A stretch of 64,000 bases of DNA from Erythrophleum ivorense. Its lineage: Eukaryota > Streptophyta > Magnoliopsida > Fabales > Fabaceae. The position numbers and the translations under genes were made by a program. Numbering within the stretch: the first letter of the stretch is position 1; each line of letters opens with the position of its first letter. Below the pieces are notes generated by a model. That model was not told the origin of the DNA. It made no database searches and saw nothing but the letters and a program-made list of their open reading frames with translations. The DNA is taken from the NCBI GenBank assembly GCA_026724425.1, contig JAIUCV010000001.1, positions 8,166,556 through 8,230,555 on the forward strand. Direction: 5' to 3'. Positions 34,616 through 47,400 of the stretch are shown here, piece after piece.

Positions 34616-36593
34616 GAGAGAGAGAGAGACAGAAGGGAGAGCAAATGAAGAGAGCAGAGAATATAGAATACGTTAGTGTCGCGTACAGTAGGCGCACTCA
34701 CTGAAAGCGAATTGGATTCGAGAACGTGTGTCAGGTCAAGGGGTAAGTGGAAATGTGAAAAGTGGGTCAGAACTTCAAAACGTTGTCGTCATGTAGCTTT
34801 AGCCGTCACCTTTTATTTGGAGACCACCTGTCTATGAAAAAGTTTTTAAATTATCTTATAATATGATATTATTTATACTTTTGTATTAAAAAAATATTTT
34901 AAATTAAGTAAAATAAGTCACATTTTTGTGATAGATAATAGAACGTGAGTTTTATATAATATTCCATTTATATAATAATAGCATAATAATAATTAAATAT
35001 AAAATTTAATTATATAACTTGACATTATTTTATTTGTAGTAGAGTTTTATTTTATTTAATTTAAAATTTTCATTAAAAAGAATATAAATGATATGACATT
35101 TTAAAAGTATTTAAAAAAATTTATTCTATATATCTTGATGAACATTTTACTATTAAAAGAAAAAGACAATTATTATATCAATTACAATTTAAGAATAATA
35201 TATATATATATATATATATATATTGATATTGATCAAAAGAAATTGTTGCTGTTTGAAACTGTAAACAAAGCGGTTCCTTCTTCAAACTACTTTCAAATTA
35301 GATTTTTTTTTTTTTTACTTTTGACTCCTTTTTTTAAGTTTTGACTAATTGGCATGGATATTGTTCAGTTGTAGAAAACCCACACCTAGTTGCATATATG
35401 GCATTTATGCGAAATAACAGGGTGCTTTCATAATTTTTTTTTTTGGGGGCTAAAGCATTGTTTTGATCGATCCTTGTATTCTTCAAGACACTTGACAATA
35501 ACAGAGGTGATTAGCATCGAAACAAAGAATAATCTCAAACCAGCTAGGCTTGGTTCTATACTTATATGTAAAGGATAATTAATTAGATTAATTTAACAGT
35601 ATAAAATTAAACCACATTATTTTAGAAAGTTTAAACTTGATTATTGGGAATTTTTATGTCGATCGATTTGGGCCAAGTTTAGCCATTTTCACATATAATT
35701 GTATATTTAAACTTAAATATAATACTCCTTCCAATTTCATATATAAAAAAATAAATAACTAATGTATAATAATTAAAAAAATTGATTAAAAATTAATTGA
35801 TCTTTTGAATTTTGTCTCAAATAAAAATTATTTTTTAAGAATGTCTTCTATTTAATGTGTATACTTTTTTCTTAAAATTAATGACAACTATTACTCCTAT
35901 TTTAAAAGAGTTGTTTAATAAAAAATATAATTTAAATACTATAATTAATATATTAAATATTAGTAATTTTTTTATATTTTAGACTAAATCAAACCTCCAA
36001 AAAAAAAAAATTTCCATACGTGAGACTGAAGAGAGTAATATAACATTACAATAGGCTATTTTACATTAAGTTGTTTATATATGTTTTTTTTTTAATAACT
36101 TAAGGCCAAATATACCAATGAAATGAGTATGACATAAAAAGATAAATTATTTTTTTAGGAAATATTTAAATTATATAATTTTTTAAAAAATAAAAAAATG
36201 ATTAAAATATTTTTAAAAATAAAATTTATTTTTTATTAGAAATGTAACTTATTAAAAATATACATTTTTAATTTTTATTTAATATTATTTATTTTGTATT
36301 AAAAATTAAAAATTTATTTTATTTTAAAATTTAAAAATAATTATTTTATATTAATTAAATACATATTTAATATTATATAAATAATAAATATAAAAATATT
36401 TTAATTAAAATATATATAATTATAATTTCAAGGAGACTTAATTTTTTTATTTTTTATTTTTACGAGTAGAAGTCAAATAGCTCATTTCCTGTCCAACACA
36501 AACCCAAAACGAAAAGCATCCTATTTTTCAGTCACTTAGAATCGAGGGAACTACTGAATCATCTCAAGCTCTAGGACTGTTCTCACAAACGCA
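34616..36593. other. divergent intergenic region between RCC1 and CMC1 genes
   Basis: About 2 kb between divergently transcribed genes, so it must carry both promoters. Very AT-rich; a TA microsatellite lies at about 35198-35224. No gene is visible. Promoter elements cannot be assigned confidently. Confidence 0.5.
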
Positions 36594-39500
36594 ATGGGTT
36601 TCGTGCAAGAGGCACGCGATAATCACGTTAAGAAGAAAGTAGAAGAAGGTATTGAACTCTTCTTGTCTTTCAAACCCTAAGCCACAGTTTGTTTACTCAG
36701 AAAGTAGTTATGAAATTACGAATTGAGAGAGCGACGAGTTTGGGTTTTTCACGTTTTACCACGTTCTTACCTGGAATAGTTGGAAGGTATATGAACGCGA
36801 TTACATCGTACATTGGTTTGATTCACGTGGGTGCTTCTTATTTTACTGAATTCATCATAAAATTCTTGCCACATGGGAAGGCACGCAAAAAAATTATTCC
36901 CTCATTGCTGTGCAATTGTACTCTTCATTTATCATTAATAACTCTTCATGATTTCATGTATCGACAATTTGTTTGCCAGCTTTACGCAGCAAAATGAAGC
37001 AGAAGGCACTAAAGGAATGTGATCATTACACTGCAAAATATGCTCAATGTGCTTCAGGGAGAACACTTTCAGTTGTTTGGCATTGTCGCAAACAAGCTAA
37101 AGAATTGAATGATTGTCTTCATCAATTGTAAGCTCTGTTACCTATCTTTCATTCGACTTTTTACTTAAACTTTGATTCTTTCGAGGGAAATAAGTTCTTT
37201 GAAAATGAATTTCAATTTTCCTTGTTTGATGCATCAATCTACAGAGAATTTTATAGATATGATATTTAATTTTGTATTCAGTAAATTTCTCTTTAAGGTT
37301 TCGAGAGAACATCCTTTCGAGTGGAGAAAAGTATGGTCTTGAAGGAGGAACTTGTTCTCCGTACAAGCTAAATGCACCTATTCATGCTTATTATATTTAA
37401 CAGTTATGATAACACCCAGAAATTGTAAGCAAGTGACGCAATCCAATTTTGGAAAAGAAATAGAAAGTTGTATTAGAGAAATGAGTGGAAGAATCTTTAA
37501 CACAAACAACTCTAACAGCTAGTCTGTAAGGAGTGGACCAATCCCCTAATACAACAAATAGATAATTCAACAACCTCTGAACTATTCCTAACATCCTATA
37601 TATAATAATAATTCGTAAAAAATAGTGATAAAATGCTAAAATAAGGAAAGCACTAAGAGAGTGGTCTAGAAACATGCTGGAAACATGGGTAATTATTCTC
37701 CACATTATCCTCCCCTTCCCATAACTATGGGACTGAATTGGTCAACTAATGCTTTTGCTGTGATCCACAGCACTCTTAGGGTATGTTTAGTATACCATAT
37801 AAGGCCTGATAGTATAAGCTAATACAATACATTATGAACTTATTATTTGTTTGGTGCAAGTAATGTATTGTATAAGCTTATACATCATACCTCTCTTATA
37901 CATCAAAATGATGTATAACCTAATCATGCATTGGGGGGTGGGATTAGACCTGATTAGGTTTTAATATATAAAGCCTTATTAATACTTTTTTATTTTAACC
38001 CTTCACCTATAGGAATATTCATTGGCTAGGCTGGATCAGGTTTAATTAATACTAGTTGGAATCAAGTTAGTTGGGCCATTTTTAAATTTGTTGTAAAAAT
38101 TATAAAATTATAAAATGACTCCAAAAAAATAAAACTTTCATATAAATCCTTATAAAATAATTTTTGATAAAAATTATAAAATAACCCTAAAAAATAAAAT
38201 TTTTATATAAGTTTTTATAAAATTATATTTTACCACTGAAATTTTTTTTAATAAGTCCCTATAAAATAATTTTTTAAAAAAATTAATAGGATTAGGATAA
38301 GTTACGCAAAAACTAATTTAGTATCAGATTCAATCTAATCGGTTTAGTATGACGTTAGGTTAGAATGGTTTCTTAAACTAGTTAAACCACTTTTTTTAAG
38401 ATTTAGTAAAAATTATAAATTGACTCTTAAAAAAAATTTCTTATAAATCTTTAAAAATTATATATTTGCCCTTAAAAAAATAAAATCTTCATTAGGTTGG
38501 TTGAAATTGGCTAATATGGCCAACCTGATCTAATATGTCCAAATCATATTTTAGTTATTTAGCCCGATATGACTAGATGGGATCAGGTCACCTAGGTCAC
38601 TGTAACCATGCACAATGTGCAGCCCTATTTATCCATATTTTTTTTTCAAAAGTTAATATAACACAATAAATTTAGATAAATATAATATATTTTTTAAGTA
38701 AATAGTGTTTTTGTCAAAATAATTTATTTTTATAATGCATTATCAAATAAATGATAATATTATCTTATACGATACATTATCTTATATAGTATCATACCAA
38801 ACACTGTATCATTTTAAAATTTTATCAGGCCTTATCCTATCAGGTCTTATACTATCAGACCTTATCCTATACGTCATACCAAACGGGCCCTTATGTCTCT
38901 GCCTTCTGAAATGGGTGTAATGGCTGCTGTGGTTCTCTATCATAACAGTTATCATGCACCACCTTTGGTAGTTGGTACCTCTGAAAACACTGAAGTGTTG
39001 GTGGTTAGTCATCAGCTTTTTCCCTTGACCCTTTCTACTGGTTGACTTTTCTTATCTGTGTACTGTATGCCAAATGCATGAAAATACTGGAAAATTGCAT
39101 AACTCTTTGGGAAAATATATGCTACATAAAGCATTCTCCAAGAATATATATATATATATATCTATATTTAGGAACACTTTGTAGCAATAGCATCCTGTAA
39201 TATTTATGGACAAGTAGACTAGAGACATGTTGAATTTCCTCTGTACATTTGCAAAGTGTGTTGCTCAGTATTCTTTGTAGGATAATCAAGTAGTCAAGAA
39301 AAAAAAATTCTTATTTGATGCATATATGAGTTATTAGTATTTATGCTCTAAGATTGATGTGCCAGTATATGGTTTACTGACTGCCATTCGTTTTGTTTCA
39401 ACGTAGATATTTTAGTCATATGAGACTTCTACATATCAGTTTGACCCTAAATTTGCTTGCTTAACTTATTTGGGCAATCCATTGAATGCCTCGGTTGCCA

Positions 39501-41117
39501 ATAACTATAGTCATGTTATGGAAGATGTAAAGAGAAAAGAAGTGTTTAAAGACCTATATATGAGATCAAGATACTCAAATTTCTCTGTTTTTTAACACAC
39601 GTTTCATCTTTAGTTATTTTAATATCATGATGTCATGGAAGCTGAAATATTACATATCAGGTGGAGATCCCTGGGTGATTTCTTTTGAGGATCCTGTTGT
39701 TCCCAAGATTTCCAAGTGCTTGGATGATTTGAAGGCTTCTCTCTTAAGTGGTTGTATAAGCCTAGGCTTATTTATCAAATATACCACTTTATTACTTCCC
39801 TTTTCTAAATTTCAATTGATGTGGCTCAAGTTTGAAGAGGTTATGACGGATTCTTTGGTCTAGAGTGAGAGAGAAGAGCCCAAGTGTTTTTTTTTTTTTG
39901 GTTGGGGGGGTTGGTTTTGGATTAGTGGGTAATTAGCTTTGGCACTGCAGCACAAGATTTAGAGCAAATATGGTTTCACCTAGATAGATGGGATGCCATC
40001 ACCAACACCCCCGCTATCTTTCCTTCTCATTCCCATGTTGGAAATATATTTCTTAGGGATTTGTAACTTTTAGGCCCTCGGTCTCTTTTAAGGTGGGTAA
40101 TGATTCTCATATTAGATTTTGGGAGGATCTTCAGGATTTCTGAAGGGTTTGATGTAACACCTCTGTACGATAATTTTTTTTCCCATCAAGTTTATTATAT
40201 CTAATGAGCTGGCAATCCTAGACTATTACTGTTGCTATTCCTTCCATTGCTACTGCTTGCATTTTTCTCCTTCATTACAAAGCTTGAGGGCAGATTTTCT
40301 CCAATCAGGGGAGAATGATGCAAGATGAGAAGATAAAGATTTTGATTTTTTTTATTATTTAAATGTATTTTGTTATTTGGATTGGGATAATTAAGATTTG
40401 TAATTAATTATATTGAGGTAATTCTAGGATTAGTTAGGCTAGTTAGGAGTTACAATTTTGATGCTTGAGTCAAGGGAATTATTATCTCACCGTTTTATTT
40501 TATTAGGATTAGTATTTATATTTCAGTATTCTAGTATCCATAGGATTAAGATTATTTCCATTGCCTATAAATAGGTCTCTAGTTAGTTATTATCGTTACT
40601 TATTTCTTATTGATTAAAAATATCGAGATTATTGAGTTGAGTCAGAGAGCTCTTATTGTTATACACCAGTTATGTTTGAGACCTGATTTTCCAAGGACTA
40701 GAACAAGTAGCCGAACATGCAAAGATTAGCATCCTACCCTTTCTGATCCAAACCATAGACTGAATAGACTAGAAAGACTAGACTGGATGAGAGTAATGTG
40801 TCCAACCAAGCAGGTGAAATAATAATCAATATCCACATCCTAAAATGAGAAAGATAGTATAGGATATACTTGTTTCTCATGAAAACTGATTTACTATTAT
40901 CACTCGCCCTCCATTACTTTATGCTTGATTATTATGTCATCAAATTAATTAATGTTGTAAAAGTTGAGCAATACGGTGCAATGCACTTGTGTGACTATGA
41001 ATGTGGAATTGATTTTATTTTTGGTTTTGTTTTTGCAGCACTAATGATGCTGTTTTGGGGGAAATGAAGAAAGAATACATTCTACAACACACCGGTGAAG
41101 ACTCTGCTAGAATCTAG
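36594..41117 (+). CDS. CMC1: CMC1-like twin Cx9C mitochondrial protein
   Basis: Three exons (36594-36648, 36980-37127, 41039-41117) join to 93 aa. Two Cx9C motifs are explicit: C-DHYTAKYAQ-C and C-RKQAKELND-C, preceded by a basic helix (MGFVQEARDNHVKKKVEEA). This is the CHCH fold of COX assembly mitochondrial protein 1, a small disulfide-stabilised intermembrane-space protein linked to copper delivery and cytochrome c oxidase assembly. It is imported by the MIA pathway without a cleaved presequence; none is seen here. It closely resembles the Arabidopsis protein I remember as At5g16060. Intron 2 (about 3.9 kb) has been expanded by nested elements. Telo-box-like AAACCCTA lies in intron 1 at 36673. 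Confidence 0.93.
37776..38893. mobile_element. MITE-like element with nested insertion, CMC1 intron 2
   Basis: Left end TTAGGGTATGTTTAGTATACC and right end the complement of TAAGGGCCCGTTTGGTATGAC. Both ends carry GGCCTGATAGTATAAG-type subterminal repeats; at 38826-38875 these form a short tandem array with a period of about 14 bp. A second element (about 38010-38627) sits inside it. Confidence 0.65.
38010..38627. mobile_element. nested AT-rich element with TAGGG-type ends
   Basis: Left end TAGGAATATTCATTGGC; right end the complement of TAGGGCTGCACATTGTGC. The interior has diverged tandem copies of an AATTATAAAATGACTCC-type unit (about 65 bp). The ends resemble those of the GC-rich family at 3191-4008, but the core differs. 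Confidence 0.5.
40230..40700 (+). mobile_element. LTR retrotransposon remnant (gypsy-like end plus LTR), CMC1 intron 2
   Basis: CTTGAGGGCAGATTTTCTCC followed by GGGGAGAATGATGCAAG looks like a polypurine tract next to a 5'-TG LTR start (about 40316). Further in, CCTATAAATAGGTCTC (near 40562) looks like an LTR TATA box. No coding domain is retained. Confidence 0.5.
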
Positions 41118-44100
41118 ACTTGATTTCATTGAAGACTGCCTAATCATTGAGTAACTGATTTTACAATTGTTCCGCAATGCGTATGCCAAAAACATGTCAT
41201 CAATATATTTGGATGAATCTTTTACTTCCAAGTTCTTCGGAAATCTAGAATGAGCTCTTCATCATCTGTGATTCAGTGGACCCATAAGTCTGACAGTAAG
41301 TTTCTCTGAATTTTGTGTGGTAAAGTATAAAAGTAAATGAAGAAAAATTGTATAAATTTTGCAGATGTATGGTATGGAATTGATTTGCTACTATAGAGGA
41401 ATTCAATTTGAGGTTATTTGATGGCTAAGAACAAGATCCTGGTTTCTTTGCTCAGATTGTATATTGCGTTTTTGACACTAAATAGCCTGCTTGGCCCCCT
41501 TTTATCAGTACTGCAGCTAAAAATTATTGAACCAACATGTTGGGGTTGAGATAAATCACTTAGCAAAATGGTTCCAAGCAAGGAAAGCATTGTAGGATAT
41601 CTCTGTTGGGAAGCAACGCTTTGTATTTAACTATCTTTCGAGATGATGAAGAATTTAACTTTGTGAGTTCTTATTTGTTTGCAAACTGCTACCAAATGAC
41701 TAGGCAATGGAGGAATCTTTTGGAAGTAGAACTCGAGAGGCTTCAAGAAATCATGTACTCTATATGTAAACATTACCGTATATAACAGTTATACCAGATC
41801 ATGAGGTAACAAGATATACTATTTTATTTAAAACATGTCAAACAGATAATTTAACTAATTCAACACTCAATTCAAAAAGAAAGAAAATTACTAATAAAAC
41901 TTTCTTAAATGTGATGTTATATTTTAAGTGCCGAGTTAATTAAATAGTATATGGGGCTTGAATAAAACGGTATACCATATAAGCATAAGGTATACTTGTT
42001 ACATAAGATAATTTTTAACATATATTATTGTGGTACATGCAGGCCTAGGCTATTCATAGGTAAGGTCGGACCAAATATCTTGTAAGCCCAATGCTTGGTC
42101 CGATTAAGATATTGGGCTTGTTGTTATGCCCATAACTCAGTTTAACCTGAACAAGCTTGATTTTATATTAGACTAGGGCGTTTTAGAATTGCCCGAGCCA
42201 TTTTTGTTTTTTATGAACTAATATTTGTAATATAAAAATATCTTTTTACAGACTCATAAACATATATTTCAAAACAATTAACTTTTAGAATCCTCATATG
42301 TTTATCAATAATAAAAAAATAGCTTGGTATTATTAAGAAAATATAAGCTATACTAGTATAATTAACTTTAAGTAAACACGTGTATTTTCATTATTCAATA
42401 AAAGAAATGTCAATAAGCATGTACATCAATAGTGAAAATAATTAAGAAGTATAGAGGGTTTGAGTAGTTAATAAAAATTACAGCATGTAAAGAGAATCAA
42501 ATAAAATAAGAATAATATATATATATATATAAAAGATGGCAAGATATTGATAATTAAAAAATAAGATAACTAGTAAGGTTGGTTGAGCAAAACATGTTTT
42601 CGCACGTGGCCAATCTAACCCAATATAGTTTTGTTTAAAGTTTTGTCCATTTATATTTTTATCCGGACTCGGCTCAACCTGATTAGATCGAGTTAGGGCA
42701 GGTTCCTAGGATTTAACGGGCCAATGAACACCCCTACATGCAGCACCATCGGAACAAGCGTTAGCAACCATTTTATTGATTATTGTGTTAACATTTTAAT
42801 AACTAACAGATTAATTAAGTTAGCACAAAAATAATTCTATTAAAAATTATAAAATTTTCCAAGCCCTTAACTAAGGGAAACTAAAATCCTTGATTGGTGC
42901 TTACACCTTTTTCTAGTCGACTTAAAGGATTCAGAAACGTAACTGACAACCCAGAGAAGTTCTTGTAAAACACGGTGCATCGTCAACTTTGCACTGAAAC
43001 AATATGTATACAGCTTTGCATAGCTAGATCAAAATCTACATGTCAAACCAACTGGCTCCGGAGTCTTGTTCACAACACTGATGGTGCGTGATTAATTTAT
43101 TATGTACAAAAGAAATCTTGGTGAACTGTTGCTTTGGTCCTCAAACAGAAGTTACTTTGTTCTTTAATTCAGTCAGTCTGTTTTTTAAGGTCTCTTATTA
43201 TTATCACAGTCCAGAATTTCTTCACTAATACAGTGCTTTCTATCAACTGGATTAACCGCAAACCAACAGACATGTTGGTATAACTTTACCCCTTTTTACA
43301 CGAGAGCGTTACTTGATGTCGCATTTATAAGAACACTTCTTTACCTTAGTTTGCAACTGACCACAAAAATAAAAATGTACATAAATTTAGCTTCATTTGC
43401 ATCTGCCAAGTTTGAAAAGAACTGGTTACTTATTCCAAAGCCATGATAGAGATGGAGAAAATGAAGTAGATGAAAACTGAATGCTGCTTTCTGCATTTAT
43501 ATACAAAAAATGTTGTAGTTCTTCATTTTCTCGGCCATAACCAAATATTCCTGATGAATTCATTGCACAAATTTATGGCCGCAGTTCAGCGGGCAAAGAT
43601 TAATCCAGATTGCTATATACCAGACTAAGCTTTGAAGAGTCTTGTCCAATGGTTCTATGAAATCAATGTCTACATGGAAAAGAGGCTCCTTTGCAAGACT
43701 CTGCAATGAATTAAACACTGGGGCAATGCCATGGAGAACCTGGAATCTCCAGAGCTCAAATTTTCAGACATTGGAGCTTCTTAATATCCATATAAATACT
43801 ACTTTTTTATCACACAGGTCTAGAAAAACGACTCAACAGCTGAGAGCTTAAACATTATCTAACCGAGACCTATATAATGTCATATTCTCCAGTTGTGCTT
43901 CAGCCGATGGATTTTTCTGCAGCCTCCTATGGGGTGTGGTTTTTTGCCATTGCTTAAACAAAGGATGCCAGAAGGAAGCTTTGGTTCGTGATATCACTGC
44001 CCTAAGATTTCATGGTACATTTCACAAAGGTACCACACTATTGTCGCTGGTAAAACAAAATCGCATCATGAAAAAAACCGTCCCCCAATGCACACAACAG

Positions 44101-44482
44101 CTCGCTTGAATGTTAAAAGAGAGTTCAACTATTGGGTTCCATTTCAACCGGTGAACATTATAGTTTTGTTCCAGGTGTTAAAGCACGCTACAACTACATA
44201 ATCTACAAAATGATGATCGCATATTTCAAAAGGTATCATGACCCAAAATTCAGTCACAATACATCTATATTACAAAGTACTTCAGGAATAAAAATAAGGG
44301 GACGAAAAGAAAACAATTAGAGAAAGAAAAGCAGCCAGGTTTATCTTCCGGGCAAGTTCCAGAGCAGATGGAGTATCAACAGTCCCAAAGAGCACTGCTG
44401 CCTCCCCCTTAACGTTTAGGTGCTAAAAACAAAACTCACGGCACACGCATGTAAACAGAGAGAATCTCCATTTCAAAATCAC
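41118..44482. other. convergent intergenic region between CMC1 and CCT6 genes
   Basis: Carries the 3' ends of both genes and one transposon (42043-42735). The rest shows no coding sequence. Short open frames here (for example 43642-43851) lack recognisable features. Confidence 0.5.
42043..42735. mobile_element. non-autonomous DNA transposon (family 1, copy 2)
   Basis: About 690 bp, clearly related along its core to 3191-4008 (for example ATTTGTAATATAAAAATAT, CATATATTTCAAAACAAT). The right end is the complement of AGGGGTGTTCATTGGCCCG; the left end is eroded (GGCTATTCATAGG). It is flanked by perfect ACATGCAG repeats (42035-42042, 42736-42743), extendable to 9 bp with one terminal T. Its GC-rich terminal zones are more decayed than in copy 1. 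Confidence 0.8.
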
Positions 44483-47400
44483 CTAATTTGGCTTTCGCAT
44501 ATTGCGCCCAGCACGAATTACCTCATCCACCAATAGCAATTGAGAAGCTATAACAGGCCTGTATATCATAACAGATAGAAAGCATGTAACAAAACCATCA
44601 TAAGATAATTAATAGTTGTCCTTCCTAATAAAATTTGAGATATACGGTGTAGGGTGATGGGTTTAATGCATCCACTAACATAAAACAGAGAAGTTTATTA
44701 TTTTCATTTAAAAAAAAAAAGGCTAACGAGGGCACATGCATGTTATTGTTCCTTTTCTAATTAAATTATTGACAAGGTTCAACATAAGAGAAACAAAAAT
44801 GTGAGCATGGATTCTGCCGATAATCTTAGGTCTAAACGTACCCTGAGTTTATGATTTGGCGCTTCACAGAATAATTGTCAAAAATACCCTCCATTTGAGG
44901 GTCTATTGGCTCGCCTGTGTATTGGTTCAATCCCACAACATTTCCTCTGTCATGTTCTCCCTGAAAAAACATTCAGCAATTGTATAATGATGCCATTTTG
45001 TCTCATACGTTGTAAAAACAAAATTTACACAATAAAATCATGGTATTGATGCAGCATACTGTAAGAGCAATGATCACATCTTGAGTGTCAAGTCCAGAAT
45101 TCTCAGCAAGAGTCTTGGGCACCACAAGAAGAGCATCAGCAAAGGCCTCAACACCAAGTTGTGCACGCTGTTTCAAGTTTATAAACATATGTCAGGATAG
45201 GTAGCAGAAAATTAAAGATCAAAATGGGAAACAGATGAGAGATTCATATTACCCCTTGAACTGTTTTCTTGACTTCATTCAATAGATATTGCCTAGCAGC
45301 AACTTCAAATGCACCAGCCCCCTGAACACAGGCAAAATAATCACCTGTAAGTATCACTAGCACCATAACAATAAAAGGCGCAAGCCATATTTCTGCACTG
45401 AGGATACATTACAGTGGAGCAATATTCGAGAAAGCACCAATATAAAAAGCCGGTAGCAGAAGTGGTATTGCTTGTACTCACCATTAATTTCTAGAAACCA
45501 GATGAATGGATCTACCCAACTATAGCTCAAAACTTAGAGACATAAATAAAACTCTTGCAAAGATATTTAGTTAACTATCTGAACAAATCAAACCATTTCA
45601 CTTCATTTCAATAAAGTGAGATCAATATTTCTAGTCCACTTTCTGCTATAACTCAGCTGAAAATACGTCAGCTTCAGATTCCACATCAATCTTCCTCTCC
45701 TTAGATCAGAAGCATAATAAGCAATAACCCTTTAAACCAAGTGCAACTGAGGTCCAGAAACTCTTGTTTATCTATTCAAAGAAGATTTCTCAACCAATAA
45801 TCATCTTCTGGACAACTCTCATCCTACATTAAAATTCACGTCTCCGAAGTCAGAACCTAGATTTAAGTGTGATGTACTAAGGTTAGACCATCCTGTCTGT
45901 ATTTTACAGCAGTAAATTCATCTGTAAATTGAGGAAATCAGCACAAACAACAGACTCACTTGATACAATGACAGGAACAAGCATCTGGCCATAAAAATGA
46001 ATGAGATATTTTTATAATAATTTTGAATCATAAAAGCAAATGACTTACTAAAATAACAGATTCATCCTCTATGGTATTTTTGACTGCCCTCAAACCATCA
46101 CGAACAGCATCTTTAATCTGAGCAATTGTATGGTCATTAGGGCCTGCACATTACAATAGCAGAGAGGATCATCTCATCTAGAATCCAATGGAAATGAAGT
46201 GATAACACATAAGATGTACATCAAATATCATGCATAATATCAGTGTTTTAAAACCTGAATTGATCATTGAACTAGTGGGGAGAAAGGTCCATGGTTCACT
46301 GGTCAGACAGTTCAATCAGAATTATACACACACAGTCAATAATTCAATATGTATTTTATATGGTTTTTATTTTGATAAAATAAGTTAGAATTTGATATTT
46401 AAGATTATTGTTAATTATTATTCAATTTAACTATTTATTTGACTTTAACTGAACGATGAAATAAATACAATGCTGTTTGGTCACCAAGATCCTAACTTGG
46501 AGCAGTGGCAGGTCATCTCTTTAATCCATATCATGTAAAGTTCAAATCCTACTGTGCCAGTTTACACATTGCCAGAATCCGCTAATGTGCCCTGCGTCCC
46601 ACCCAGCCTTTCTTCAACAGGTTCAAGGTCTTGAAATGTGGCCAATTCAAACTGGTTTCCTGGTTGAAAAGGCCAGTTCGTTGGCTGGTTTCTCGAGCAG
46701 GGCAGCAGACACACGAGGACAGAACCAGTAGGCCAGCTAATTATCGAGTTTATCAGTCAAACCAGCCGATCCAGTCTGGTTTTCAAAACTAAAGTAAAAT
46801 ATTAACAGAGAAGCATCTGCTTCACAAACTCAATATATTTATAATTTACCTTTAATCAAGATTGTGCATGAATGAGGATTCTTCACATTCTCCACAAATG
46901 TATATTTCTCTTCACCAAGGACATGCTCATACACCAATCCTGCCCAACCAAGACATTCAGGAGTCAAATCATCTACAGAGTTTACAGCCTCTCCTCCACA
47001 AGCCAAAACCAATCTTTCCATGTTTCTCCTTTTTGCCCTCCGAAGGGCGATTATCTAAAGAAACCCAAAGATAAAGAAACATTAAAAATCCATCCATGGA
47101 ATACCAAAAGCATGTTCATATTCTAAAAACAAGTTATGCATAAAGTAGCACCAATTTTTCACCATATTAACAATATAATAGAAATATTATAAACAAAAAA
47201 TAAAAACATTATGGTATGTAACATACCCCTGTCCTTGCAAGAAGGTCCAGTGATGGGGGATCAATTCCTTTTTGATTGATGACAACAAAATTGCTATCAT
47301 TACCAGAACATACCTGCATTCATGATATGTATGCATGCAACATGAGAAAAGCAGTGAGATGAAACTACTATAATGCACTATAACAAGAACCATAACTTAA

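Noticed and set aside
39627..39863. 78-codon frame in CMC1 intron 2
   Set aside because: Some coding-like look (a GGDPWVISFEDPVVPKISK type start), but no family recognised and isolated in transposon-rich intron. Possibly a retroelement scrap, not supported enough to list.
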